From: an uncultured Oscillospiraceae bacterium
Lineage (GTDB): Bacteria > Bacillota > Clostridia > Oscillospirales > Oscillospiraceae
NCBI GenBank assembly: GCA_950097245.1
Contig: CATNCS010000020.1
Span: forward strand, 1 to 35,771
DNA length: 35,771 bases
Direction: 5' to 3'
Position 1 is the stretch's first letter. Each line of letters starts with the position of its first letter. The translations under genes and the position numbers were made by a program. The notes below the pieces were generated by a model. That model was not told where the DNA came from. It did not search any database and saw nothing but the letters and a program-made list of their open reading frames with translations. Positions 14,074 through 21,557 of this stretch are shown here, one piece after another.

Positions 14074-14150
14074 TGTAGGGGCGGATACCATCCGCCCGCA
14101 ATCCGGAGGCGGACTATGACTCGAACGGGCGGCTAATAGCCGCCCCTACA
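14074..14150. repeat. TGTAGGGGCG two-hairpin dispersed repeat, 77 bp
   Basis: Ends TGTAGGGGCG and CGCCCCTACA, with inner hairpins GGCGGAT-ACC-ATCCGCC and GGGCGGCTAATAGCCGCCC joined by an unrelated linker. Same family as 4656-4705 and 32179-32427. It sits directly upstream of the structured RNase J leader. Confidence 0.75.
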
Positions 14151-14184
14151 GCCGAATTGTTAAAACGGATGCAATATTTGGTGG

Positions 14185-14390
14185 ATTTAAACGCCAAAGG
14201 GGCTGGGAGAAGACCTCCCGCCCCGGCGTCTAAATATATTTCCCGGCCCCGAACCGTAGGACAGGCGGGAACGGACTGAGGAGCAAAAACGACAGAAGCC
14301 CCATAATCAGGCGAAGGGATCGCGCACCCCAACCGGCGAGGCAGGGCCGGAGGGGGACGGTCCTTCGTCTGGTTGCTGTGGGGCTCTGTC
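14185..14390 (+). ncRNA. Structured leader RNA upstream of RNase J
   Basis: About 205 nt with three hairpins seen by eye. H1 (14185-14235) is a long stem built from ATTTA, ACGCC, GGGGC and GGGAG paired with CTCCC, GCCCC, GGCGT and TAAAT. H2 (14240-14271) pairs TTCCCG-GCC with GGC-GGGAA around the loop CCGAACCGTAGGACA. H3 (14291-14390) is a 100-nt rod from GACAGA/TCTGTC through GCCCCA/TGTGGGGC and CAGGCGAAGG/CCTTCGTCTG to an apical CCGGC/GCCGG. There is no terminator T tract, so it is continuous with the rnj mRNA, whose ribosome site is 21 nt downstream. Could be an autoregulatory leader or a riboswitch-class RNA; no class was recognised with certainty. Confidence 0.5.
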
Positions 14391-14422
14391 AGGATACATC
14401 AATTTTGAAAAAAGGAGTTATC

Positions 14423-16081
14423 ATGGCAGAAAAACTGAAAATTATTTCCCTTGGCGGTCTCAACGAGATCGGCAAGAACCTCACCGTATACGAGTACGGA
14501 AACGACATCATCGTGGTGGACTGCGGCATGGGCTTCCCCGACGACGACATGTACGGCATCGACGTGGTCATCCCCGACGTCACCTACCTCATCAAGAACC
14601 AGAGCAAGATCCGGGGCATCTTCATCACCCACGGCCACGAGGACCACATCGGGGCCCTGCCCTACGTGCTGCGGTCCATCAACGCCCCCATCTACGCCAC
14701 CCGCATGTCCGCCGGCCTCATCAAGCTGAAGCTGGAGGAGCACCGCCTGCTGGACCGCACCAGGCTGGTCACCTGCGAGGCGGGCCAGATTGTCAAGGCG
14801 GGCAAATTCACCGTGGAGTTCATCCACGTGAACCACTCCATCGCCGACGCGGTGGCCTTTGCCATCAAGTGCCCGGTGGGCACCTGCGTCCACACCGGCG
14901 ACTTCAAGATCGACGCCACCCCCATCCAGGGGGGCATGATGGACCTGGCCCGGCTGGGCGAGCTGGGTAAGGAGGGGGTCCTGGCCCTGCTGGCCGACTC
15001 CACCAACGTGGAGCGCTCCGGCTACACCCGCTCCGAGCGCAGCGTGGGCGCCTCCTTCGACGGTCTGTTCCGGGGCTGTGAGGAGCGCATCATCGTCACC
15101 ACCTTCGCCTCCAACGTGGACCGCATCCAGCAGGTCATCGACGTGGCCGCCCGGTACGGGCGAAAGGTGGCCGTCACCGGCCGGTCCATGGAGAACGTGA
15201 TGAAGGTGTCCTCCGAGCTGGGCTATATGAACATCCCCGACGGCATCCTCATGGACCTGAACCACATCAAGTCCCTGCCCAAGAGCCGGGTGTGCATTAT
15301 CACCACCGGCAGCCAGGGGGAGACCATGTCCGCCCTCACCCGCATGGCCTTCAACACCCACCGGCAGGTGGACCTGCTCCCCGGCGACCGGGTGATTATC
15401 TCCGCCTCCGCCATTCCGGGCAACGAAAACGCCATCGGCAACGTGGTCAACGAGCTCTACCGCAAGGGCGTGGAGGTGATGAACGAGCGGGAGCTGACCC
15501 TCCACGTCTCCGGCCACGCCTGCCAGGAGGAACTGAAAATCGTCCACGCCCTGGTCAAGCCCAAATTCTTCGTCCCTGTCCACGGGGAACAGCGGATGCT
15601 CCAGATCCACGCCAAGCTGGCCCGGCAGATGGGGATGGACCCCAACCACATCCTCATCAGCGACATCGGCCGCGTGATGGAGTTCACCCCCAATTCCGCC
15701 AAAATCACCGGCACCGTCACCGCCGGGCAGGTCTTTGTGGACGGCTACGGCGTGGGCGACGTGGGCAGCGTGGTGCTGCGGGACCGCCGCCACCTGGCCG
15801 AGGACGGCATGATTGTGGTGGCACTGTCCATGTCCGGGGAGGACGGCGCGCTGGTCTCCGGCCCGGACATCATCACAAGGGGCTTCGTCTACGTGAAGGA
15901 GTCCGAGGGGCTCCTGGAGGAGCTGCGCCAGGTGGCCCTGGAGGCCCTCCAGCACGTGGATACCCGCTACGCCACCGACTGGTCCGCCATCAAGGGGGCC
16001 ATCAAGGGCGACCTGTCCGGCTACCTGTACAAGAAAACAAAGCGCTCCCCCATGATCCTGCCTGTTATCATGGAGGTGTGA
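14423..16081 (+). CDS. rnj: Ribonuclease J
   Basis: 552 aa, the normal size. Metallo-beta-lactamase/beta-CASP nuclease with 5'-to-3' exo- and endonuclease activity, central to mRNA decay and rRNA processing in Firmicutes. The zinc motif HGHEDH is at 70-75, with HVNHSIAD, HTGDFKID and LLADSTNVE following. The beta-CASP region contains TTGSQGETMSAL, and VSGHACQEEL and FVPVHGEQRML complete the active site. The C-terminal domain is present. ATG at 14423 follows AAAAGGAG by five bases. It is preceded by a long structured leader and ends in a strong terminator, so it is monocistronic. Confidence 0.96.
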   Translation: MAEKLKIISLGGLNEIGKNLTVYEYGNDIIVVDCGMGFPDDDMYGIDVVIPDVTYLIKNQSKIRGIFITHGHEDHIGALPYVLRSINAPIYATRMSAGLIKLKLEEHRLLDRTRLVTCEAGQIVKAGKFTVEFIHVNHSIADAVAFAIKCPVGTCVHTGDFKIDATPIQGGMMDLARLGELGKEGVLALLADSTNVERSGYTRSERSVGASFDGLFRGCEERIIVTTFASNVDRIQQVIDVAARYGRKVAVTGRSMENVMKVSSELGYMNIPDGILMDLNHIKSLPKSRVCIITTGSQGETMSALTRMAFNTHRQVDLLPGDRVIISASAIPGNENAIGNVVNELYRKGVEVMNERELTLHVSGHACQEELKIVHALVKPKFFVPVHGEQRMLQIHAKLARQMGMDPNHILISDIGRVMEFTPNSAKITGTVTAGQVFVDGYGVGDVGSVVLRDRRHLAEDGMIVVALSMSGEDGALVSGPDIITRGFVYVKESEGLLEELRQVALEALQHVDTRYATDWSAIKGAIKGDLSGYLYKKTKRSPMILPVIMEV

Positions 16082-16129
16082 AAAAATCCCTTGGGTGTAC
16101 GTTAATGTGCAACACCCAAGGGATTTTTT
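16081..16129 (+). terminator. Terminator of rnj
   Basis: AAAAAATCCCTTGGGTGT and ACACCCAAGGGATTTTTT hairpin starting at the stop codon, with a T tract on the plus strand. Confidence 0.9.
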
Positions 16130-16185
16130 ATGATGATTGAGAACAAAAATATTTCCAAAAATTCAACAAAAATTGCTTCAGCTTA

Positions 16186-16246
16186 TTGAAGGAAAACCTT
16201 GTTTATGCTACAATGACAGTGAAGCTAGAATTACTTTTCTAACTTC
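16186..16246 (+). promoter_or_regulatory. Promoter and start-site hairpin of the AT-rich three-gene operon
   Basis: TTGAAG (16186-16191), 17 bp, TACAAT (16209-16214). A hairpin GAAG-C-TAGAA..TTCTA-A-CTTC (16221-16246) lies at the expected transcript start, a candidate operator or 5' stabiliser. Confidence 0.65.
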
Positions 16247-16299
16247 AGGCAGTAACAAGGCCCACTGTTTAAAAAGAGAGAATTTCGGAGGGCACTTAT

Positions 16300-16587
16300 A
16301 TGGCAATTGAAGAAAAAAAGAAAGTTTCTGTATCCATTGACCCAGAGGTGCGTTCACCTCAAATTTATCATCAATTTTTAATTACATCAACAGAGAATGC
16401 CCTGCATATCGACCTAGCTGATAGCGTTGAAACCAATGACGAGATAAAAATAGAAGTTAAAGAGTCTTTTTCCGTATCGGCAGATAAAATGCTGAATTTT
16501 GCGGCATCCATCCTTAACGAACTAATTCGATATGAAGAAAAATATCATAATGGTTATGGGCTGTCATATCCTGATGTCGGAAAATAA
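16300..16587 (+). CDS. Unknown soluble protein, first gene of the AT-rich operon
   Basis: 95 aa, no signal or membrane segment. The chain alternates beta-like strands (VSVSIDPEVR, QFLITSTENALHIDLA, IKIEVKESFSV) with one C-terminal helix (ADKMLNFAASILNELIRYEEKYH). That order, and the phrase on an N-terminal Ile-Tyr and a final helix ending in RYEEKY, recall DUF3467-type proteins, but the match is by impression only. GGAGGG stands seven bases before the ATG at 16300. AT-rich codon use is unlike the flanking rnj gene and suggests recent acquisition. It is followed by two membrane-protein genes. Confidence 0.75.
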   Translation: MAIEEKKKVSVSIDPEVRSPQIYHQFLITSTENALHIDLADSVETNDEIKIEVKESFSVSADKMLNFAASILNELIRYEEKYHNGYGLSYPDVGK

Positions 16588-16628
16588 TATACTCATGGCT
16601 ACTGTGATAAGACAAGGGAGGTGTTAAT

Positions 16629-17195
16629 ATGCTGGCAAGGGCTGAATTAAAATTATATGAAGAAGCTTGGACAAAAAATATAGAACTAAATAACAATCCA
16701 GGGCAAGCACGGGCTTTTTTAGACATTGTCGCACAGTTAGGACATGATCATGCACGGTCTGAATTTGAGTATGACAAAGAATTGAAACAATATCTAAATC
16801 TATGGCTCAATCAGATATCTCAAGATCAAAGCATTTGTGCAGGCCAAAATAGTATAGACATGCTGAAATCGACGCTTTTTGTACAGGAATATGCCTATAA
16901 TACAGATACTACTAATGCAGTGGGCCAGGTAGAATCTGTAGAGAGAATTGGGCGTGATGTCGTGAAGCGGTTGATTCCAATCTCATATGCTGTTGCTGGT
17001 ATGTTGTTTTTTAGCTTATCCCTCATCTTTGGATTTACATTCTATTTGGGATTACATGGCGCGGGTTATTTGATTGGGCCATGGACTAATCTCATGTTGC
17101 TGGTGGCTGCCATAGGAATGACCCTCACGGTTCTGGCAGCAATCTTTGAGTGGAGGAAACTAAGCAATGGGTGGCAAAAAGGAAGACAGGGATAA
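16629..17195 (+). CDS. Unknown membrane protein with cytoplasmic helical domain
   Basis: 188 aa. Residues 1-112 are hydrophilic and helical (LARAELKLYEEAWTKNIEL, ARAFLDIVAQLGHDHARSEFEYDKELKQYLNLWL, VESVERIGRDVVKR). Two membrane helices follow at about 116-140 and 150-174, then a short basic tail. The two-helix hairpin after a soluble head is a layout also seen in small membrane effectors, but no family is recognised. GGGAGGTG precedes the ATG at 16629. The 3' end overlaps the next gene by 29 bp, implying coupled translation. Confidence 0.75.
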   Translation: MLARAELKLYEEAWTKNIELNNNPGQARAFLDIVAQLGHDHARSEFEYDKELKQYLNLWLNQISQDQSICAGQNSIDMLKSTLFVQEYAYNTDTTNAVGQVESVERIGRDVVKRLIPISYAVAGMLFFSLSLIFGFTFYLGLHGAGYLIGPWTNLMLLVAAIGMTLTVLAAIFEWRKLSNGWQKGRQG

Positions 17196-17538
17196 AAATC
17201 AAAAAGGATTTATTTTTCAAATTATTGCTGGAATTTTCAATGCTCTCCATTTAGAGCTTTTTTCACCAGTAGGCCGGATAAATATCCTTTCTGAGTTTAT
17301 GTTGTTGGTTATAATAGTTGTATATCTGTTTCAAAGCACCACTACATCTGTGGCCCGAATTATTGCTTCAATATGGAATACCGATTTAACAAGCCAGACT
17401 GATGACAATATTGTAACGCTTTTAATTATATTCTTTGCCTCTTTTATACTTTGCCTGGGATTTATATTTATTGCTGATCGGGAACGAAAACACTTTGAAA
17501 AGGCGCAAGATGAGGTAAAAGAAGAATTGTCAAACTAA
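17167..17538 (+). CDS. Unknown two-helix membrane protein, last gene of the AT-rich operon
   Basis: 123 aa. It has a basic lysine-rich start (MGGKKEDRDKNQKG) and an amphipathic segment (FIFQIIAGIFNALHLELF). Membrane helices lie at about 42-56 and 81-103, then a charged tail (DRERKHFEKAQDEVKEELSN). The ATG at 17167 lies within the previous gene; GGAGG about ten bases upstream supports it. Both membrane proteins of the operon share a two-helix plan, so they may form a complex. No homologue is recognised. Confidence 0.7.
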   Translation: MGGKKEDRDKNQKGFIFQIIAGIFNALHLELFSPVGRINILSEFMLLVIIVVYLFQSTTTSVARIIASIWNTDLTSQTDDNIVTLLIIFFASFILCLGFIFIADRERKHFEKAQDEVKEELSN

Positions 17539-17572
17539 AAAACGCCCGCTCCGGTTTAATGGAGCGGGCGTT
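17537..17572. terminator. Bidirectional terminator
   Basis: AACGCCCGCTCC and GGAGCGGGCGTT hairpin between the convergent AT-rich operon and the stalk-protein gene. The T tract is best on the minus strand; T-rich sequence follows on the plus strand 7 bp later. Confidence 0.85.
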
Positions 17573-17586
17573 GCTGTATTTTTTAT

Positions 17587-19016
17587 TTATTCCGCGTAGG
17601 GCTTGTCGCTCTCGATGAACACGCCGTTCTCATTGCTGTAGCCCACGTTAAAGCCCAGGGCCTTGCCCAGGTCGCGGAGCTTGAAGTAGTTGTAGCCGCC
17701 GCCGTTGTCGTCGGTGAGGGTGATGGCCGTCATGGCCACGTCCTTGCCGTTGATTTTGACGGTCTGTGCGCCGCCGGAGTAGGCCCGGTCGCCGGAGTAG
17801 GGGGTGGTCATCTCGGTGCCGCCGGCCTCATAGGGCTGGCCGGTGGTGAGGGAGATAGTCCCGTCATACCCTACGGCAAACTGTGCCTTGGTGCCGTTGA
17901 GGACATAGGCCATGTCCCGGAGCTTGATGTAGTTGGTCAGGTTGCCGTTGGCGTCCTTCAACGCGTACATCTGGAACTCCACCTTCTTCCCGTCCACGGT
18001 GACGGTCTGGTTGCTGGCAATGGCCGTGCCGCTGGCGGGGATGTCCTCCACCTTGATGGCAGGATCGGCGGGGGTGGTGGGCTTGGGATCGGCAGGCTTG
18101 TCGGGGACATTTGTACCCTTCACCACCTGGACGAACAGATAGAAATGCTCGCTCGAACTTGTGTTGCTCACTGTCATGGATACAAGGTTATCGCTGGCGG
18201 TTTTGAATGTAAAGGGATTTTCGGCGGGCCAGCCGGCCTCCGGCTCCTCGTCCACATATTCTTCCATCACAATGTAATCCGCCAAAGTGCCGTCAGGATT
18301 GTACAGCGTAACGACGGTTCCCTCGGGAATCTGATGGACAGGGAAGCCTTTTTTGGATGTCTTTACGGCGATGACCGGATTGGACAGCTTAAAAACACTT
18401 CCGTCCGTGCCTTTGACCTCATTGCTGCCAGCCTGTAGCTCTAAATATTTTTCTCCTTTGGCAGGAGTAGTTGAGGTTTCATCCGAAATCTGGAAATAGA
18501 CGCGGATGGATTCCCTGCCTGTTCCTATCCCATCGGAGTCCTGCACACCGAAATAATGCTGGCACACAATGGCCAAAACTCCATCAGAGAGCGTCGTATT
18601 CCCGGAAAAATAGTCGCCTTCAGTCCAGGAACCAGCGGCTCCGGTTTGCTTTTTACAGGCAAACTCTACGCCTTCTTCTCCATCCCAGGTCTGGCCGGCT
18701 GGCAGTTTCCCGATGAAGTCTGAATTGCAGAGCATATCTCCATTAAATATGCCTTCCTTCCAGTTTGCCCCCGGGATGGAAGGTGTGACTGTTGTGCCAG
18801 CGGGGATAGTGTAAACAGTAACATTAGTCTCGTCACCGTCGCCAGCGGCCAGGGTCTCTACCCCCAGAATGCCGTTAATAACTCTAATGTAATGGACAGC
18901 CCAGTGGAGTCTGTGACCGCTACAGACGTGTCACCTGCCTTTGCAGCAAACGTGGGAACCGTCAGGCCAAGACACATCACCAGAGCCAGCGCCAGGGATA
19001 AGATTTTCTTTTTCAT
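17587..19016 (-). pseudogene. Secreted stalk-domain (copper amine oxidase N-like) protein, frameshifted
   Basis: The 5' part starts at ATG 19016 (GAGGAAG upstream) and encodes a clean signal peptide (MKKKILSLALALVMCLGLTVPTFAA), then runs into a stop at 18858-18860. The rest is open in another frame down to 17587. One missing G in the GGG run at 18900-18902 explains this: restoring it gives a continuous reading STGAVHYIRVINGILG. The C-terminal region has two stalk repeats (YIKLRDMAYVLNGTKAQFAVGYDG and YFKLRDLGKALGFNVGYSNENG) typical of surface proteins; the middle is of unknown type. If intact it would be about 476 aa and exported. It may be a true pseudogene, a phase-variable allele or a sequencing error. 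Confidence 0.8.
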
Positions 19017-19058
19017 ACAATTTCTTCCTCTCTTTTATGTTTTCTCAGCGGTACTGGC

Positions 19059-19090
19059 CCCCGGGGGGTGGGGATTTAGTCCCCCCGGGG
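19059..19090 (-). promoter_or_regulatory. 10-bp G/C hairpin in the leader of the stalk gene
   Basis: CCCCGGGGGG paired with CCCCCCGGGG around a 12-base loop, 43-74 bp upstream of the start codon. It could act as a leader hairpin or as an insulator. Confidence 0.5.
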
Positions 19091-19176
19091 CGTTTTCCGC
19101 CGAGACAAACAAAAGCGGCGCAGGATAATTGATCCCACACCGCATTTACTCAGACACAAAACCCTCAAACCAGAGC

Positions 19177-19205
19177 TTGTAAAACAGGAGGCTTTCCGGT
19201 ATAAT
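19177..19205 (+). promoter_or_regulatory. Consensus promoter of a candidate small RNA
   Basis: TTGTAA (19177-19182), 17 bp, perfect TATAAT (19200-19205). Transcription would begin near 19212, 220 bp before the ECF sigma gene. Confidence 0.75.
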
Positions 19206-19211
19206 GAGGGC

Positions 19212-19379
19212 TGGCGCAGCAAAGCTGTTGTGTAGGAGGCGCTTTCTCCTGCATAGAGGTGTGGGGGAGGGCGAGTCCCCCACGCCTTGCCTTTATTTGC
19301 CTCGTGGTTACATTTTACACCATATTCCACCAATACGCAAGGTTTTTTTCACCCGTCCGATTTTTCGGGCGGTTTTTTT
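19212..19379 (+). ncRNA. Candidate small RNA or attenuator leader upstream of the ECF sigma gene
   Basis: Downstream of the promoter come a hairpin TGTGTAGGAG/CTCCTGCATA (19229-19255), a 12-bp hairpin AGGTGTGGGGGA/TCCCCCACGCCT (19257-19287), then CCTTGC (19285-19290) pairing with GCAAGG (19337-19342) before seven T. A compact intrinsic terminator CCGTCCGA/TCGGGCGG plus seven T follows at 19353-19379. The tandem terminators imply a discrete RNA of about 135-165 nt; read-through would reach the sigma gene. No coherent ORF with a ribosome site was found inside. Class unknown. Confidence 0.5.
19353..19379 (+). terminator. Intrinsic terminator before the ECF sigma gene
   Basis: 8-bp stem CCGTCCGA/TCGGGCGG with a TTTT loop, followed by TTTTTTT. 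Confidence 0.8.
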
Positions 19380-19407
19380 GCAGCAAAATCCCCCGCTCAT
19401 GCGTCTA
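19380..19407 (+). promoter_or_regulatory. Possible ECF-type autoregulated promoter
   Basis: GCAGC (19380-19384), 17 bp, CGTCT (19402-19406), just 25 bp before the sigma start. This fits the GCAAC-N16/17-CGTCT style of ECF promoters and would let the sigma factor drive its own gene beyond the terminator. Confidence 0.45.
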
Positions 19408-19431
19408 TATGGGTGAAAGGAGGTGACCGGC

Positions 19432-19899
19432 ATGTCCCCAAAATCCAACCGGCCGGTGGATTGGGAGGCACTTGTCACGCAGAACGAGACCCGCCTGTAC
19501 CGGGCGGCCCTGGCCATCCTGGGCGACCCCCACGAGGCGGAGGACGCCGTGCAGGACGCTTTTGTCCGCTATCTGGAAAAGGCCCCAAAGGAGCTTGAAA
19601 ACCCCTCCGCCTGGCTGATGCGGGTGCTGGTGAACGGCTGCAAAAGCCGCCTGCGCCTGGCCTGGCGGCGGGTGGGCCCCCTCCCGGAGACCCTCCCCGC
19701 CCCCGGCCCCGAGGAGCGGGAGGAGCTGGAGGAGCTGTTCGCCCTCCCCCCGGAGGACCGGGCGGTCATCCACCTGCACTACTGCGAGGGGTACTCCACC
19801 GACGAGATCGCCGGCCTGCTGGGCAAGCGCCCGGGCACGGTGCGCTCCCGCCTCTCCCGGGCCCGGGAGAAGCTGCGGAAGCTGCTGGAGGAATCATAA
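19432..19899 (+). CDS. ECF-family RNA polymerase sigma factor
   Basis: 155 aa. Region 2 is WEALVTQNETRLYRAALAILGDPHEAEDAVQDAFVRYLE; region 4 is LPPEDRAVIHLHYCEGYSTDEIAGLLGKRPGTVRSRLSRAREKLRKLL. No region 3 and no C-terminal extension, so a minimal ECF sigma. ATG at 19432 is eight bases after AAAGGAGG; a GTG inside that site was rejected. It is followed by a one-helix membrane protein with the form of an anti-sigma factor, separated by a hairpin repeat. It likely responds to an envelope signal passed by that partner. Confidence 0.93.
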   Translation: MSPKSNRPVDWEALVTQNETRLYRAALAILGDPHEAEDAVQDAFVRYLEKAPKELENPSAWLMRVLVNGCKSRLRLAWRRVGPLPETLPAPGPEEREELEELFALPPEDRAVIHLHYCEGYSTDEIAGLLGKRPGTVRSRLSRAREKLRKLLEES

Positions 19900-20006
19900 G
19901 CCTCCCTTGAAAAGGGAGGGGGACCGCCGGGCGTCAGCCCGGTGGTGGAGGGTTTAAACCCCCACCCGGCTCCGCCGGGAGCCCCCTTTGCGAAGGGGGC
20001 CTTTTG
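19900..20006. repeat. Short hairpin repeat, relative of the 187-bp element
   Basis: Begins GCCTCCCTTGAAAAGGGAGG and ends GCCCCCTTTGCGAAGGGGGCC, inverted to each other in layout, with hairpins GCCGGGCGTCAGCCCGGT and CCCGGCTCCGCCGGG inside. It separates the sigma gene from the anti-sigma gene without closing either. Confidence 0.65.
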
Positions 20007-20048
20007 GAGCAGTTAATTAACTCGGTTGCAACAACAAGGAGAATTTTG

Positions 20049-21512
20049 ATGAAATATTACAAATCGTATATGGACCGGCAGGAGATTTCCCCGGCGGTCC
20101 ACGAAAAGCTGCTGAATCTGGAGTCGCGGCCCTCCCGGCCCTGGCTGAGATACGGGGTTCTGGCCGCCTGCGCGGCCCTCGTCATCGGAGCAGGGGTGTG
20201 GAGGCTGGCCCCCGCTCCCGCCCCTGTGACGGACCCGCCCCGGAGCGCCGGCCAGTTTGCCGCCGACTATGACCCTCTGCCCGGGGAGAAGGACGTGGTG
20301 GAGCCGGGTGACGGCTTTGTGGTCAGCAGCCCCGCCGGAGGCGGCAAGCTGGAGTTCCCCATGATTCCCGACATCAACTACCAGGATATCACCGACCAGT
20401 CTCAGTTGTCCTCCGACGCGTCCCGGGCCTATCTGCCGGGCAGCTTTATGACAAACCTGAAGAAGGAGGATGTCCAGACCATCTTCTGGGGGCCAGAGGG
20501 CAAGCCCCAGGCGGACCACCCCAAGACGGAGCAGGGGGACCTGCCCTGGATGCTGTTCTGGGACGGCTATACCCTCCAGGGCCGGGCCCTGTACGACGGC
20601 CAGGGCCAGCTGATGGAGCTGTGGCTCTGGGGCGAACAGGACCGGGCCAGCTTTGAGCTGGAGCTGTGCCCAGGTGCCCTGCCCTTCACCTGCTGCATCG
20701 ACGTGAACCGGGGAGACATCATCAGCGAGTTTAACGGTGTCTCTGTGGCCGGCTGGAGCCAGGTCTACGACCGGGACGGCGACGGCCAGGACGACTATAT
20801 CTGCGGCAGTGAGTTTATGACCAAAAACGACATCGGCGTTCGGTTTGTTAACCGGAACAGCCTGATGAGGGTGGAATATGAGCAGGACGGAAGCATGGAC
20901 CTGGGCGGGGCCCAGGCCTTCAACGCCCTGTTTGTCCGTCAGGCCCTGACCGACGGCGGGCTGTACCTGGATCACCTGGCAGAAAACGAAAACATCCCCG
21001 CCTGGCGGGAGGAGAGCTTCTCCACCCTGGCCCAGGCCCGGCAGGAGGCGGACTTCGCCCCCTATCTGCCCGCCTCCGAGCCGGAGGGCTACAGTGCCTA
21101 CTCCGGAAACAAGGAGTTCTACGGCCGCCTCAGCTACCAGGAGGGCAGGCAGAACATGCTCTTCGTCCGCTGGAGCCGGGGGTATGACAACGTGGAGGTC
21201 TGCGTCTACCGGGACGGCTATTACTCCTGTAACCTGGTGTCCCCCGACCAGCCGGAGGCCTACGACCTGCGGCTGTATGAGATTCCCTGGTGCGACAGCG
21301 TGCCGGAACAGTACCGGGAGACAGTGGACCGTCCCGCCTTTCGGGCGGAGGACATGTCCCTGGCCATCGTGGAGGCCCGGGGCCGGGAGCACGACACTGG
21401 CGGGATGACCTGGTCCTTCGACGTCCTCCACCCGGACGGGACGGTGGTGTCCTACCGCTGCGACGGCCTGACGGCCCGGCAGGTTTGGGAGATGGTGGAA
21501 GAGACCCTTTAA
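20049..21512 (+). CDS. Putative membrane anti-sigma factor with large outer domain
   Basis: 487 aa. A short cytoplasmic head (residues 1-32, MKYYKSYMDRQEISPAVHEKLLNLE) is followed by one membrane helix (33-52) and an extracytoplasmic domain of about 430 aa rich in aromatic and acidic residues. The head-helix-sensor plan and its place behind an ECF sigma gene point to an anti-sigma factor, although no classic zinc-binding anti-sigma motif is seen. ATG at 20049 follows AAGGAGAA; an upstream frame start at 20004 lies in the repeat and was rejected. The outer domain is not assigned to a family and may sense wall stress or an antimicrobial. Confidence 0.75.
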   Translation: MKYYKSYMDRQEISPAVHEKLLNLESRPSRPWLRYGVLAACAALVIGAGVWRLAPAPAPVTDPPRSAGQFAADYDPLPGEKDVVEPGDGFVVSSPAGGGKLEFPMIPDINYQDITDQSQLSSDASRAYLPGSFMTNLKKEDVQTIFWGPEGKPQADHPKTEQGDLPWMLFWDGYTLQGRALYDGQGQLMELWLWGEQDRASFELELCPGALPFTCCIDVNRGDIISEFNGVSVAGWSQVYDRDGDGQDDYICGSEFMTKNDIGVRFVNRNSLMRVEYEQDGSMDLGGAQAFNALFVRQALTDGGLYLDHLAENENIPAWREESFSTLAQARQEADFAPYLPASEPEGYSAYSGNKEFYGRLSYQEGRQNMLFVRWSRGYDNVEVCVYRDGYYSCNLVSPDQPEAYDLRLYEIPWCDSVPEQYRETVDRPAFRAEDMSLAIVEARGREHDTGGMTWSFDVLHPDGTVVSYRCDGLTARQVWEMVEETL

Positions 21513-21515
21513 CAG

Positions 21516-21544
21516 AACAGGCCCCGCCGGCGGCGGGGCCTGTT
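21516..21544. terminator. Bidirectional terminator between anti-sigma gene and cysK
   Basis: AACAGGCCCCGCC and GGCGGGGCCTGTT, a 13-bp perfect stem between convergent genes. Confidence 0.8.
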
Positions 21545-21557
21545 GCTTATTCGGAGG

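Noticed and set aside
14185-14390. Identification of the rnj leader as a c-di-AMP (ydaO) riboswitch or 6S RNA
   Set aside because: Some short strings resemble the ydaO consensus, but the order of conserved blocks does not fit and a long rod conflicts with that fold. 6S RNA would need a large central bubble and an own terminator. Left as an unclassified structured leader.
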